From Clostridiales bacterium (GTDB taxonomy: Bacteria; Bacillota; Clostridia; Lachnospirales; Lachnospiraceae): a DNA stretch of 46,126 nucleotides. Of this stretch, positions 25,100-34,466 are shown in pieces (position 1 is the first letter of the stretch; every line of letters starts with the position of its first letter). A program made the translations under genes and the position numbers. The notes under the pieces are model-generated. The model was not told the origin of the DNA. It was given only the letters and a program-made list of their open reading frames with translations, and did no database searches. Location of the stretch: positions 1 through 46,126 of the forward strand of contig JAJBVE010000030.1 in the NCBI GenBank assembly GCA_020859995.1, given 5' to 3'.

Positions 25100-26458
25100 T
25101 TACAGCTTCCGATACAGCGTAACATACATGGTAACAAAGCAGGCCAGTCCGCCGATCAGATTGGAAATGGGCTCCGCGATAAAAACGCCGTCGGTCCCCA
25201 GCCCCAGAAACATCGGAAGCGCGATGGTGAGCGGCACCACGATCACGATCTTGCGCAAAATCGAAAAGAACACGGCTCTTTTTGCCTTTCCCAATCCGAC
25301 AAAGGTGGACTGTCCCATAAATTGTAAACTCATAAAGACAAAGCCGAAGAAATAAAGCCGCACCGCGTGCGTTCCATACGCGATCGTCTCTGCGTCATTC
25401 GAAAAAATCCGGATAAAGGCGGCAGGAAACAGCTCGATTACCAGCCACATAAAGGCTGTATAGACGATCCCCATCAGAGCCATGAAGCGGATGCCTTCCT
25501 TTACCCTTTCGGGCTGTTTGGCCCCATAGTTATAGCCGAGCACCGGCTGACCGCCGCTGCTGATGCCGGTCACCGGCAGGGAAGCGATTTCACGGATGCT
25601 GTTGATGATTGTCATAATCCCTACATACACGTCTCCGCCATAATTCCGCAAGGTCACGTTGCACACAATCTGCACAACACAGTTCGTCGCCTGCTGCATG
25701 AAGCCGCTCACGCCCAGACTGATCACATCAAGAACCACACGCCCCTTCAATTTCATACAGGAAAGCTGCAGCTTCAAGTCAGTTTTTCCGGCAATCAGAA
25801 AGTGAAGGACCCAGAGGGCAGATACGCATTGGCTGATTACAGTAGCTGTCGCCGCACCCTCGACTCCCATAGAAAGTCCGAAAATAAAAATCGGATCGAG
25901 AATCAGATTCAGCACCGCGCCGATCACGGTCGTCCACATGGCTGTCCGCGGAAAGCCAAGGGCGCTGATGAAGCCATTCATCCCGGTGACGATCATGGAA
26001 AAAAGGACCCCGCAGAGATAGATTCGTAAATAGCTTTCCGCATAGACGATGGTCGCGCCGCTTGCGCCGAACAGGTAGAGCATGGGCGTCCGGAGCGCAT
26101 AACAAAAGGTCATAATGACTACGGAGGCGAGGAGAATCATCGTGAACACATTTCCCATGATGACGCGGGCTCTGCCTTCGTTTTTAGCGCCTCTGGCGAT
26201 GGAAAATAAAGGGGCACCTCCCGTCCCGAACAGATTGGCGAAGGCCAGGATCAGAGTCGTGATCGGAAAGGTGACGCCGACGCCTGTCAGGGCCAGAGGC
26301 CCGATATCCGGCAGGTGTCCGATGTAGAGACGGTCTACAATGTTGTATAAAAGCTGCACCAGCTGCGCGACCGTCAAGGGCACCGCCTGTGCTGTGATGA
26401 TTCTCCACATCCTGCCGGATGAAAAATCCCGCTGCTTAGTATCTTTCACATGCTGCAT
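25100..26458 (-). CDS. MATE-family efflux transporter
   Basis: A 452-residue integral membrane protein with about 12 helices in two MatE domains. It begins MQHVKDTKQRDFSSGRMWRI and continues VPLTVAQLVQLLYNIVDRLYIGHL, the family's first-helix pattern (N-x-(V/I)DxxYIG). The second half repeats the pattern with ISLGVSGFMQQATNCVVQIV. MATE proteins export cationic compounds using a Na+ or H+ gradient; the substrate here is unknown. The start at 26458 has GGAGGG 9 nt upstream; the in-frame extension to 26683 would run through the promoter. It converges on the TagF-like gene with only 25 bp between stops, and sits in opposite orientation within the glycopolymer region. Confidence 0.9.
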   Translation of the reverse strand: MQHVKDTKQRDFSSGRMWRIITAQAVPLTVAQLVQLLYNIVDRLYIGHLPDIGPLALTGVGVTFPITTLILAFANLFGTGGAPLFSIARGAKNEGRARVIMGNVFTMILLASVVIMTFCYALRTPMLYLFGASGATIVYAESYLRIYLCGVLFSMIVTGMNGFISALGFPRTAMWTTVIGAVLNLILDPIFIFGLSMGVEGAATATVISQCVSALWVLHFLIAGKTDLKLQLSCMKLKGRVVLDVISLGVSGFMQQATNCVVQIVCNVTLRNYGGDVYVGIMTIINSIREIASLPVTGISSGGQPVLGYNYGAKQPERVKEGIRFMALMGIVYTAFMWLVIELFPAAFIRIFSNDAETIAYGTHAVRLYFFGFVFMSLQFMGQSTFVGLGKAKRAVFFSILRKIVIVVPLTIALPMFLGLGTDGVFIAEPISNLIGGLACFVTMYVTLYRKL

Positions 26459-26500
26459 ATCTATGATCCCTCCAGCATATTGATCCGCGTGTCTGCGCGC

Positions 26501-26529
26501 ATTATAGCACCAGATAAAGAAAATGAAAA
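26501..26529 (-). promoter_or_regulatory. Promoter of the MATE gene
   Basis: Minus strand TTTTCA (26524-26529), 17 nt, TATAAT (26501-26506), about 45 nt before the start codon. The -35 is weak and the -10 perfect. Confidence 0.55.
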
Positions 26530-26550
26530 GAGTGTCGTTCTTAAGGCTTC

Positions 26551-26580
26551 TATTCCCACGAAGCAGCGAGCCAGGCAGGC
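26551..26580 (+). repeat. Dispersed intergenic repeat with CGAGCCA core, copy 1
   Basis: Matches 28647-28676 at 25 of 30 positions (shared TATTCCC, CGAAGCA and CGAGCCA blocks). The two copies lie on either side of the beta-lactamase-like gene. Confidence 0.7.
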
Positions 26581-26676
26581 TGCGATACACGGGGGACTGA
26601 ATCCGGATTGAGACTTTAAATTTGATGTCTAAATGCGCCAGGCAGCCGAAATCATAAGAAATTCGATGAGTTAAGG

Positions 26677-26705
26677 TCGACAAACGCGGCTTTCTGTGCT
26701 ATGTT
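26677..26705 (+). promoter_or_regulatory. Promoter candidate of the cell-wall-binding beta-lactamase-like gene
   Basis: TCGACA (26677-26682), 17 nt, TATGTT (26700-26705), leaving a leader of about 100 nt. Moderate consensus match. Confidence 0.45.
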
Positions 26706-26809
26706 AAATCTATCGAAAAATATATATTTTTTCTGACCGGCGGAACATATTCGCGATAATCAGCTGACAACGCGCCGCCAGAAGAAACAGGGCATGAAAG
26801 GGAGGTCTT

Positions 26810-28381
26810 ATGAAAACAGAAAGAAAAATCGGGAAACTTTTATTTGCGACACTATTGCTGGCTGCACTTCTGTCACTGGCGTTTGGAAGTGAATCCTCCT
26901 TTGCCGCTGTAGCGAGCGAATCTGGGACGAAGACACAAAACGGTCTTGTAACGGAAAGTGATGGTTATACTTATTATTATGTAAATTCTGTCAAAAAAAG
27001 CGGATGGGTAACAATCGGCAAAAAAACTTACTACTTTTATAAAACCTCGCATGGCTCTATCCCCGCGAAAGCGATGGTGACCGATGCTGTTGTCAAGATC
27101 GGCGAATACCGCTATTATTTTGATTCCGAAGGAATCATGCAGACCGGGTGGATCACATACAATAAAAGCACGTATTACTTTTACAAAACCGCGCATGGTG
27201 AGATTCCGAAAGGCGCGGCAGTGACAGGCCTGATCAAGATCAGCGGCTATCGGTATTACTTTTCCTCAGCCGGCAAAATGCAGACCGGGTGGAAGACGAT
27301 AAATGGAAGCAAATACTATTTTAAGAAAACGGCCTCTTCGGCATTTCCAAAGGGAGCGGCAGTGACAGGCCTGATCAAGATCAGCGGCTATCGGTATTAC
27401 TTCTCCACGGCCGGCAAAATGAAGACCGGATGGCGGACCGTCAATGGGAACACTTACTATTTTGGCTCAAATGGAAGAGCAAAGACGGGCTGGCAGACGA
27501 TTGGCTCGAACAAATATTGTTTTTCCGGCAGTGGGAAGATGCTAAAGGATTGCTGGAAGGATGGGTATTATCTGCTCTCGGACGGCACTATCGCCAAAAA
27601 TCAGCAGGTGCCGGATGGTTACTATGTAGACGCGAATGGGAAAAAGATCGAATTGAGCGGGATTCAGAGCACCATTACCTCTATGATCAGCTCCTATGGC
27701 GGTACCTGGTCTGTCTATGTGAAAAATCTGGAGAGCGGAGATGTCCTGAGTATCAATGACTGCGCGATGTATCCGGCCAGTACGATTAAAGTCTTTGTCA
27801 TGGCCTCTCTTTACAATGAGATCGCTGCCGGACGTATCTCAGAGACCTCTCAGATCACAAGCCTTTTGAACTCCATGATTACGGTCAGCAGCAATGAAGC
27901 TTATAATGAGCTGGTCCGCAGACAGAGCTCGTCAGGCAGCAGCTTCCTTTCGGGCGCGGCTGTGGTAAACAAATATCTGAAGGCGAATGGATACTCCAGC
28001 ACAGGAGTTCATCATACCCTGCATCCGTCCTCTTCCTCCAGCACCAGCGACGGCAGCAAAAATGTATCCTCCGCAAAAGATTGCGGAGTGCTTCTGGAAA
28101 ATATATATAATGGGACCTGCGTATCAAAGGCATATTCTCAGAAGATGCTGAATCTGCTTCTGGCGCAGGAGCGGCGCTGGAAGATCCCCGCGGGGATTCC
28201 ATCCGGTATCAAGGTGGCGAACAAGACCGGTGAGACTTCGACAACCCAGCATGATATCGCGATTGTATATGGAGAAAAGACCGATTATGTGATCTGCGTC
28301 TTTTCATCCGGATGCAGTGAATATACGGCTGTAAATGGTATTAAAAATATTTCAAAGACGATTTATAATTATCTGAATTAA
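26810..28381 (+). CDS. Cell-wall-binding repeat protein with class A beta-lactamase-like serine hydrolase domain
   Basis: A 523-residue secreted protein. A signal peptide (1-33, cleavage near SSFAA) is followed by choline-binding-type repeats at about 50-280, each with an aromatic GYRYYF or GWxTINGxxYYF core; these tether proteins to wall polymers. Residues about 285-523 are a class A beta-lactamase-like domain with S324-T-I-K327 (SxxK), S360-S-N362 (SxN) and K472-T-G474 (KTG), so the active-site set is complete. Class A enzymes usually have an E166 loop; I cannot place it, so a D,D-peptidase or other wall amide hydrolase is as likely as a beta-lactamase. GGGAGG lies before the ATG. A terminator follows at 28494. 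Confidence 0.85.
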   Translation: MKTERKIGKLLFATLLLAALLSLAFGSESSFAAVASESGTKTQNGLVTESDGYTYYYVNSVKKSGWVTIGKKTYYFYKTSHGSIPAKAMVTDAVVKIGEYRYYFDSEGIMQTGWITYNKSTYYFYKTAHGEIPKGAAVTGLIKISGYRYYFSSAGKMQTGWKTINGSKYYFKKTASSAFPKGAAVTGLIKISGYRYYFSTAGKMKTGWRTVNGNTYYFGSNGRAKTGWQTIGSNKYCFSGSGKMLKDCWKDGYYLLSDGTIAKNQQVPDGYYVDANGKKIELSGIQSTITSMISSYGGTWSVYVKNLESGDVLSINDCAMYPASTIKVFVMASLYNEIAAGRISETSQITSLLNSMITVSSNEAYNELVRRQSSSGSSFLSGAAVVNKYLKANGYSSTGVHHTLHPSSSSSTSDGSKNVSSAKDCGVLLENIYNGTCVSKAYSQKMLNLLLAQERRWKIPAGIPSGIKVANKTGETSTTQHDIAIVYGEKTDYVICVFSSGCSEYTAVNGIKNISKTIYNYLN

Positions 28382-28493
28382 AAGAAGTCATTTTCAGGCA
28401 GGTGTTTGGAAAACTTTCTGAGTGACAGAAAACGAAAGGATCGCAGAGAAGAGGAAGAATACGCCGGACGAAGAAACTCAGAAAAACTCAGAC

Positions 28494-28537
28494 CATAGAA
28501 AAATCCCCACCGCAGGCGGCGAGGGGATTTTTCTATG
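28494..28537. terminator. Terminator hairpin after the beta-lactamase-like gene
   Basis: CATAGAAAAATCCCC (28494-28508), a 14-nt loop, GGGGATTTTTCTATG (28523-28537): perfect 15-bp stem with A-run and T-run arms, so it could work on both strands. Confidence 0.8.
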
Positions 28538-28548
28538 CGCAGAGCCGA

Positions 28549-28584
28549 ACAGAGTATTTTGCGGCTAAAGCCGCACCTGGCTCG
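28549..28584. repeat. Dispersed repeat, copy B of the 4240-4266 element
   Basis: The shared 27-bp part is 28558-28584 (24 of 27 identical). It folds as an outer GAGCC/GGCTC pair around a perfect GCGGCT-AA-AGCCGC hairpin. Confidence 0.7.
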
Positions 28585-28646
28585 CACAGCGGATAGGGGG
28601 AAAAGATGTTCTCTGTCCGATCGCTGCGCGGCTCTCTGTATTTGTT

Positions 28647-28676
28647 TATTCCCGCGAAGCAACGAGCCAAGTAGCC
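28647..28676 (+). repeat. Dispersed intergenic repeat with CGAGCCA core, copy 2
   Basis: Partner of 26551-26580 (25 of 30 identical). Confidence 0.7.
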
Positions 28677-28679
28677 GGA

Positions 28680-28719
28680 GCCATAAGGTATCCACCGGCA
28701 AGCCGGTCCCCCTTATGGC
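28680..28719 (-). terminator. Nested hairpin downstream of cysNC
   Basis: GCCATAAGG (28680-28688) pairs with CCTTATGGC (28711-28719), enclosing ACCGGC-AA-GCCGGT (28694-28707). It begins 23 nt past the cysNC stop on the minus strand and may end that transcript, though a T-run is lacking. Confidence 0.5.
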
Positions 28720-28741
28720 ATAGCTTGTACGGATATTTGAC

Positions 28742-30565
28742 TTACAGCCGCGGCTTCAGGTATTCCATCAGCAGGTCCACGCATTCTTCCACGGAGCATG
28801 CCGTGGTGTCGATCCGCACGTTTGGCTTCTGCGGCGCTTCGTAGGGGCTGCTGATGCCGGTGAACTGCTCGATGCGCCCTGCGCGGGCGGCCGCGTACAG
28901 ACCTTTCACATCCCGGCGCTCGCATTCCTCGATCGGAGTGTTGACGTAGACCTCGATAAAGCCTTCGCCGATGATCTCTTTTGCCTTGCGTCGGTCGCGG
29001 ACGAAGGGCGAAATGAAGGAGGTGAGCACGATGAGGCCGGCGTCGTTCATCAGCTTGGAGACCTCGGCAATCCGGCGGATATTTTCAATGCGGTCCGCTT
29101 CGGAGAAACCGAGGTTTTTGTTCAGACCGAGCCGGATGTTGTCGCCGTCCAGCAGCATGGTGTGCTTGCCCAGGGAGACCAGACGCTTTTCCAGGGCGTT
29201 GGCAAGAGTGGACTTGCCGGAGCCGGAAAGACCGGTAAACCAGATGGTGCAGGCTTTCTGATCCAGCTGGTGTTCGCGGAACTCTCTGGTGATGTCCATC
29301 GTGTGCCAGGTGAGGTCGTGGCTGCGGCTGATGGATTTGGTGATGACGCCGCAGGCGGAGGTCGCGTGGCTGATGCGGTCGATCAGGATCAGCGAGCCGA
29401 GTGCCTTGTTGTTTTCAAACAGATCAAATACGAGATTGGACGAGACGGAGATCTCGCACTGTGTAATCTCGTTTTTATAAATTTCCTTTGCAGGAACCTC
29501 GCGGCCGGTATTGACATCAATCTTGTGGCGGATATGCAATACCGTAGCGGGGATTTTCTGCGTGCCGGATTTGAGCAGGTAGTTTTTGCCTTCGACAAGC
29601 TTGGTGTCGTCCATCCACAGCAGGGTGGCGGAAAACATGGTGTTGACATACAGGTCCGGATCTTTGGTCAGGACACAGCCGCGGGAGACATCGATCTCCG
29701 TATTGAGCTGAATGGTGACCGGCTGGCCGACACTGGCCTCCTGCACGGATTGATTCCCGTTCAGGATGGCTTTTACCGTGGAGGACTCGCGGTTCGGGAG
29801 TACGGTGACCGCATCGCCGACGGAGATGCTGCCGCTCTCGATCTGTCCCTGGAATCCGCGGAAATTGTGATTTGGACGGCAGACGCGCTGCACCGGCATG
29901 GTGAATTCCGCGTCGGTCGGCTTTTCACTGACATCCACCGTTTCCAGATAATGGAGCAGAGTCGGACCTTTGTACCAGGGCATTTTCCGGGATTTTTTTG
30001 TAATATTGTCGCCGTTGGTCGCCGAGACCGGGATGATCTGAGAGCTGCGGTGCTCAAATTCCGCCAGCAGGATGCGGATTTCCTTCTGGATTTTTTTGAA
30101 ACGCTCCTGGCTGTAATCGATCAGATCCATTTTGTTGACCGCGAATACGACATGCCGGATGCCCATCAGGGAACAAATCCGGGTGTGGCGGCGGGTCTGG
30201 GTGAGCACGCCCTGGCTGGCGTCAATCAGGATCACAGCCAGGTCGGCAAACGAAGCACCGACAGCCATGTTTCGCGTATATTCCTCGTGACCTGGGGTAT
30301 CCGCGACGATGAAGGAGCGGTGCTCAGTTGTAAAGTAACGGTATGCGACGTCGATGGTAATCCCCTGCTCACGCTCGGCCATCAGGCCGTCCAGCAGGAG
30401 GCTGTAGTCAATATTTCCGTCATTGGAGCCGACGCGCGATTCCAGCTCCAGCGCGTCCTTCTGGTCAGCAAACAAAAGCTTTGCGTCGTAGAGCATATGG
30501 CCGATCAGGGTGGATTTCCCATCGTCCACGCTCCCGCATGTGATAAATTTTAATAAAGAATCCAT
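28742..30565 (-). CDS. cysNC: Bifunctional sulfate adenylyltransferase subunit 1/adenylylsulfate kinase
   Basis: A 607-residue fusion like NodQ. Residues 1-420 are the CysN GTPase that drives APS synthesis by CysD: G1 GSVDDGKST (11-19), AEREQGITIDVAYRYF, G3 DTPGH (89-93), G4 NKMD (144-147) and the EF-Tu-like beta-barrels. Residues about 435-607 are APS kinase, which phosphorylates APS to PAPS: P-loop GLSGSGKST (445-453), LDGDNIRLGLNKNLGFS, FISPFVRDRR and the YEAPQKPNVRIDT tail. It follows cysD with a one-base overlap (TAATG). No sulfite or PAPS reductase lies nearby, so the product may serve sulfation or an unlinked reduction pathway. Confidence 0.93.
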   Translation of the reverse strand: MDSLLKFITCGSVDDGKSTLIGHMLYDAKLLFADQKDALELESRVGSNDGNIDYSLLLDGLMAEREQGITIDVAYRYFTTEHRSFIVADTPGHEEYTRNMAVGASFADLAVILIDASQGVLTQTRRHTRICSLMGIRHVVFAVNKMDLIDYSQERFKKIQKEIRILLAEFEHRSSQIIPVSATNGDNITKKSRKMPWYKGPTLLHYLETVDVSEKPTDAEFTMPVQRVCRPNHNFRGFQGQIESGSISVGDAVTVLPNRESSTVKAILNGNQSVQEASVGQPVTIQLNTEIDVSRGCVLTKDPDLYVNTMFSATLLWMDDTKLVEGKNYLLKSGTQKIPATVLHIRHKIDVNTGREVPAKEIYKNEITQCEISVSSNLVFDLFENNKALGSLILIDRISHATSACGVITKSISRSHDLTWHTMDITREFREHQLDQKACTIWFTGLSGSGKSTLANALEKRLVSLGKHTMLLDGDNIRLGLNKNLGFSEADRIENIRRIAEVSKLMNDAGLIVLTSFISPFVRDRRKAKEIIGEGFIEVYVNTPIEECERRDVKGLYAAARAGRIEQFTGISSPYEAPQKPNVRIDTTACSVEECVDLLMEYLKPRL

Positions 30566-31458
30566 TAAAAATATCCCTCCCGCTTCCGTTTTTCCATGCT
30601 GGCTGAGCCGCCGTCCTTGTCGATCACCCGGCTGGTCCGCTCGGAGGATACCGCGCTTAAGGTCTCCTCGATAATCCCGTCAATCGTGTCGGCCTCTGAC
30701 TCGACGCCGCCCGAGAGCGGGTAGCAGCCCAGCGTGCGGAAACGCACTTTTTTCATCATCGGCTTTTCGCCGGGCTTCAGCCTCATGCGGTCGTCATCAA
30801 CCATGATCAGATTGCCGTCGCGTTCCACGACCGGACGGACTGCTGCGTAATAGAGCGGCACGATCTCAATCTTTTCCCGCTTGATATACTGCCAGATGTC
30901 CTTTTCTGTCCAGTTGGAGATCGGGAAGACACGGATGCTTTCGCCTTTGTTGATCTCTGTGTTAAACAGCTTCCACATCTCCGGCCGCTGGTTTTTCGGA
31001 TCCCAGACGTGATCTGCGTTGCGAAAGGAGAAGATGCGCTCCTTCGCGCGGCTCTTTTCCTCATCACGCCGTCCGCCGCCGAAGGCCGCAGTAAAACCAT
31101 ATTTATTCAATGCCTGCTTGAGCGCCTGCGTTTTCATAATATCCGTGTAGGCGGAGCCGTGGTCGAAGGGATTGATGCCCTGCGCGAGCCCTTCCTGATT
31201 GATATATTCGATCATCTCAATGCCGTATTTTTCCGCCACCTTGTCCCTGAATTCGATCATTTCTTTAAACTTCCAGGTCGTATTCACATGCAGGAATGGA
31301 AAAGGCGGTTTCTCCGGGTAGAAGGCCTTGAGCGCGAGATGCAGCATGACAGAAGAGTCCTTGCCGATCGAGTAAAGCATCACCGGCTTTTCACACTCGG
31401 CCGCGACCTCCCGCATAATATAGATCGCCTCTGCCTCCAGTTTGTCTAAGTAATTCAT
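30565..31458 (-). CDS. cysD: Sulfate adenylyltransferase subunit 2
   Basis: A 297-residue PP-loop enzyme that forms adenylyl sulfate (APS) from sulfate and ATP with CysN. Motifs: the PP-loop YSIGKDSSV (29-37), [38 protein letters not shown], and the C-terminal [16 protein letters not shown]. Length matches the family (about 300). The start at 31458 is chosen because GGAG lies upstream and the family begins with this [18 protein letters not shown] sequence; the in-frame extension to 31590 crosses the promoter. It is first in the cysD-cysNC operon, divergent from the TarL-like gene. Confidence 0.93.
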   Translation of the reverse strand: MNYLDKLEAEAIYIMREVAAECEKPVMLYSIGKDSSVMLHLALKAFYPEKPPFPFLHVNTTWKFKEMIEFRDKVAEKYGIEMIEYINQEGLAQGINPFDHGSAYTDIMKTQALKQALNKYGFTAAFGGGRRDEEKSRAKERIFSFRNADHVWDPKNQRPEMWKLFNTEINKGESIRVFPISNWTEKDIWQYIKREKIEIVPLYYAAVRPVVERDGNLIMVDDDRMRLKPGEKPMMKKVRFRTLGCYPLSGGVESEADTIDGIIEETLSAVSSERTSRVIDKDGGSASMEKRKREGYF

Positions 31459-31538
31459 AAGTTTCTGATCTCCAAATATAATGAAATGGTAAAATCGTAA
31501 CCGCAAAGGTACTGAACAGTTACTGAAAATCTTTCGAC

Positions 31539-31567
31539 AGTATAGCATTTTTTTCTCCGGCTGCCAA
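31539..31567 (-). promoter_or_regulatory. Promoter of cysD-cysNC
   Basis: Minus strand TTGGCA (31562-31567), 17 nt, TATACT (31539-31544). The leader is about 75 nt. Confidence 0.65.
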
Positions 31568-31664
31568 GGTGTTTCGAAGAACCTGTTCATGAAACATTTA
31601 TAAAAAATTTTGCCGGCAGGGAAATCTGATATTTACATTTCCTTAACATACCTTTAACAAAGCC

Positions 31665-31693
31665 TTGAATTTCTGAAGCCTTATTGATATAAT
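31665..31693 (+). promoter_or_regulatory. Promoter of the TarL-like/tarI/tarJ operon
   Basis: TTGAAT (31665-31670), 17 nt, TATAAT (31688-31693), about 60 nt before the ATG; divergent from the cysD promoter. Confidence 0.7.
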
Positions 31694-31754
31694 GGCAAAG
31701 AATTTAAGGATAACTGCGCGGGTACGGACATAATTGGAGAGGGAAAACACGCGG

Positions 31755-33575
31755 ATGGAATACAGTCTGATCTTCAGGAAAATCCATATCAGGGCAAATA
31801 AAATACGTTTTGTCGCGGATGGTGAGTTCGCGTTTGTCAGCGCGCTTGCCAGGCCCAGGGTGATTCTGCATTTCATGAATGGAGAGGAGGACCGCAGGAT
31901 TCCGCTGGTGATCGCGGAAACCGCTGTTGCTGATATTACGGATAAGGCTGACCGGCAAACTCCGCTTCGTGCAGAACGCGATGTGCATTTGCAGGACGAT
32001 GCGAGTCCGGACGGCGTTGAAACGCTTTCTCGCTGCGCTTCGAGGGACGAGCAGGATGCGCGTCCGCGGAAGCTGACTTTTCATAGTGATTATACATATC
32101 TGCTGGATTATCTGTTCTGGAAATCGAGAAAGTCCGGGAATGATATCCGGATGTATGTAAATATCTTTTATGTAGATGAGTACGCGGAAAAGGTTTCACT
32201 GAGCATAGACCCGGCGGTTCTGGACCAGGACGGACTGGTCTATAAGGTTTTTGCGGAAGGGAATTCTCTGCGGATCGTACACCAGCCGGGCTGGCAGGAG
32301 ACACTTCTGACCATGGATCAGAGTACCCAGAGTACCGGTCTTTGGAAAGCAAAAGCTTATGTGAAAAAGGCGTTTTCGTTTCTGGATGAGTATCGGACCT
32401 CCTTAAGGGATGTCAGAAAGGTTGTCCGTATACCGCTGATTGCCTGGAAACGGGGGCAGCTGATTCATTCATACAGCAGGATTCGAAGCGGGCAGCCGGT
32501 TGTGCCGGAACGGATTACCTTTATCTCAGCGAGGCGGACGGAGCTGTCTGGAAATTTTGCGTTTGTCTGCCAGAAATTGGCAGGGGACGACAGACTGGAT
32601 ATGCAAATGTTTCTGACGAAAAAAGATCTGTACCATATGTCCGGGGCGGAGATTGAGCGGCTGGCGCTTTTGTGCGCGACCAGCCGGGTGCTGGTGCTGG
32701 ATGAGTATACGCCGTTTGTGCATTACATCACCATTGGCCCGGAGACGAAGGTCGTACAGCTCTGGCACGCATGCGGAGCGTTTAAGGCATTTGGCTTTAC
32801 GCGCTTAGGGAAAACAAAGGCTCCTTCGCAGAAGACGGCGCTTCACCGGAATTATGACTACGTGACAGTCAGCACCAAAAATGTCTGCGTCTGCCATTCC
32901 GAAGGATTTGGCATTCCGACCGCGAATGTGGTGCCGACCGGTATCCCGCGCACGGACGTGTTTTTTGATGAGGATTATAAGACGCGGACGCGTGATCGTC
33001 TGCAGGAAAAATATCCGGTTTTAAAGGGGCGGAAGGTCATTTTGTTCGCGCCCACCTTCCGGGGACATGACAGGGATGACGCGTATTATCCGATGGAACG
33101 GTTTCAGGTGGGCTCATTTATGGACGCGGTCGGTGAAGAGTATGTGCTGCTGATCAAGCATCATCCGTTTGTGACAGCGGTTCATCCGGTACCGGAAGCC
33201 TACAAAGACCGGGTGCTGGATCTGTCCGCGGAGACGGAGCTGAATGATCTGCTGTTTGTGGCGGACCTGATTATTACGGATTATTCTTCCCTGGTATTTG
33301 AAGCTTCCCTTCTGGAACTGCCGATGCTATTTTATACATTTGACCTGGAGGATTATATTTCCGAGAGGGATTTTTATTTTGATTTTGAATCTTTTGTGCC
33401 GGGAAGGTTTTTTTACACCCAGGAAGAGCTGGAGCGGGCGGTGATACGCCGGGAATATTCCAGGGAAAAGACGGAGGCGTTTAAAAACTGGTTTTTTGAT
33501 GAGTTAGACGGACATTCTACAGACCGGGTCGCCGCGCTTTTGTATCAGGCGATGGGGATGAAGCCGGGGAGATGA
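31755..33575 (+). CDS. CDP-polyol phosphotransferase (TagF/TarL-like), paralogue 1
   Basis: A 606-residue member of the CDP-glycerol glycerophosphotransferase family, expected to polymerise polyol-phosphate on a lipid-linked glycan. An N-terminal beta-rich domain (about 1-190: MEYSLIFRKIHIRANKIRFV, HSDYTYLLDYLFWKSRKSGN) precedes the catalytic domain with VVQLWHACGAFKAFGFTRLG, VVPTGIPRTDVFFD, LFAPTFRGHDRDD, LLIKHHPFV and IITDYSSLVFEASLL. It is closely similar to the gene at 40233-42065 but has about 40 extra residues at 54-107 (low-complexity, charged) and lacks that paralogue's membrane segment. Placement directly before TarI- and TarJ-like genes suggests CDP-ribitol as donor. The start at 31755 has GGAGAGGG about 12 nt upstream. 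Confidence 0.88.
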   Translation: MEYSLIFRKIHIRANKIRFVADGEFAFVSALARPRVILHFMNGEEDRRIPLVIAETAVADITDKADRQTPLRAERDVHLQDDASPDGVETLSRCASRDEQDARPRKLTFHSDYTYLLDYLFWKSRKSGNDIRMYVNIFYVDEYAEKVSLSIDPAVLDQDGLVYKVFAEGNSLRIVHQPGWQETLLTMDQSTQSTGLWKAKAYVKKAFSFLDEYRTSLRDVRKVVRIPLIAWKRGQLIHSYSRIRSGQPVVPERITFISARRTELSGNFAFVCQKLAGDDRLDMQMFLTKKDLYHMSGAEIERLALLCATSRVLVLDEYTPFVHYITIGPETKVVQLWHACGAFKAFGFTRLGKTKAPSQKTALHRNYDYVTVSTKNVCVCHSEGFGIPTANVVPTGIPRTDVFFDEDYKTRTRDRLQEKYPVLKGRKVILFAPTFRGHDRDDAYYPMERFQVGSFMDAVGEEYVLLIKHHPFVTAVHPVPEAYKDRVLDLSAETELNDLLFVADLIITDYSSLVFEASLLELPMLFYTFDLEDYISERDFYFDFESFVPGRFFYTQEELERAVIRREYSREKTEAFKNWFFDELDGHSTDRVAALLYQAMGMKPGR

Positions 33576-33746
33576 TATCTGGTGATTCGGCATAAGAGGC
33601 CGGAATGCTGCTGCATGTATACGGGGATGGCTGCTTTCTGACATCGAAAGATGGGATATTCTAAGACAAATAAAAAACTGTATTTGTCTGAACCTGGTGA
33701 GATGCATACAGGCAGCGGGACAGATGCAAGTGAAAGGGGAAACGTT

Positions 33747-34466
33747 ATGATATATGGCGTAATTTTAGCCGGAGGTACCGGGACCAGGGTGAAATCTGCC
33801 TCCATTCCGAAGCAGTTTATTGAGCTGGAGGGGAAGCCGGTGATTGCGTATACCATGGAGCATATGCTGAAGGTTTCGCGGTTTGATGAGATCTACATCG
33901 CGGTACACCGTGACTGGCTCGGATATATGGAAGAACTCGTGCGGGGGGCGTTTTCTCCGTTGGAGGCGCGCCGCCTGCGTCTGACCGAAGGCGGAAAGGA
34001 ACGCCTGGATTCGATCCGCAACGTGACGGACGCGATCTGCCGGGATCATCCCGTCGGCGAGGAAGACGTGATCGTTATTCATGACGCGGCCCGCCCGTTT
34101 GTGACGGAGCAGATTTTAAACGACAGCATTGACAGCGCCATGAAGTACGGCGCGGTAGTCGCCGCGGTGCCGGCCAGCGATACGATTCTTCACTCGGAAA
34201 ATGGGGAAGAAGTATCGGAAATTCCCAACAGGAACATCGTTTACCACGGACAGGCGCCGGACAGCTTCCGGCTGAAACAGTTTCTGGATATGCAGGCGGC
34301 TCTTTCCGAGGAGCAGAAGGCAGTCATTACCGGGACTTCCCAGATCTGTACGTTAAATGGAGTCACTCTGCATATGGTCAAGGGCGACACTATCAATTTT
34401 AAAATTACCACCGACAGCGATCTGCTGATGGCGCAGAACATCATCCGAAGTCAGAAAAAGGATTGA
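33747..34466 (+). CDS. tarI: CDP-ribitol pyrophosphorylase-like (TarI/IspD family) cytidylyltransferase
   Basis: A 239-residue cytidylyltransferase that would join CTP with D-ribitol-5-phosphate to make CDP-ribitol. Motifs: the nucleotide loop LAGGTGTR (7-14), IPKQF (20-24, K22), TEGGKERLDSIRN, IHDAARPFVT and the C-terminal ITTDSDLLMAQNII. IspD (methylerythritol-phosphate pathway) has the same fold. TarI is preferred because the next gene is a TarJ-like dehydrogenase and TarL-like transferases flank the pair. The start at 33747 has AAAGGGG upstream; the in-frame extension to 33651 is not supported. Confidence 0.82.
   Translation: MIYGVILAGGTGTRVKSASIPKQFIELEGKPVIAYTMEHMLKVSRFDEIYIAVHRDWLGYMEELVRGAFSPLEARRLRLTEGGKERLDSIRNVTDAICRDHPVGEEDVIVIHDAARPFVTEQILNDSIDSAMKYGAVVAAVPASDTILHSENGEEVSEIPNRNIVYHGQAPDSFRLKQFLDMQAALSEEQKAVITGTSQICTLNGVTLHMVKGDTINFKITTDSDLLMAQNIIRSQKKD

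Noticed and set aside
29162-30553. 463-codon ORF antisense to cysNC
   Set aside because: It mirrors a strongly conserved gene, has no ribosome binding site and no family motif; GC-rich third positions explain the open frame.
33747-34466. Considered IspD of the isoprenoid pathway
   Set aside because: The fold is shared, but the adjacent dehydrogenase and flanking polyol-phosphate transferases favour TarI; IspD cannot be fully excluded.
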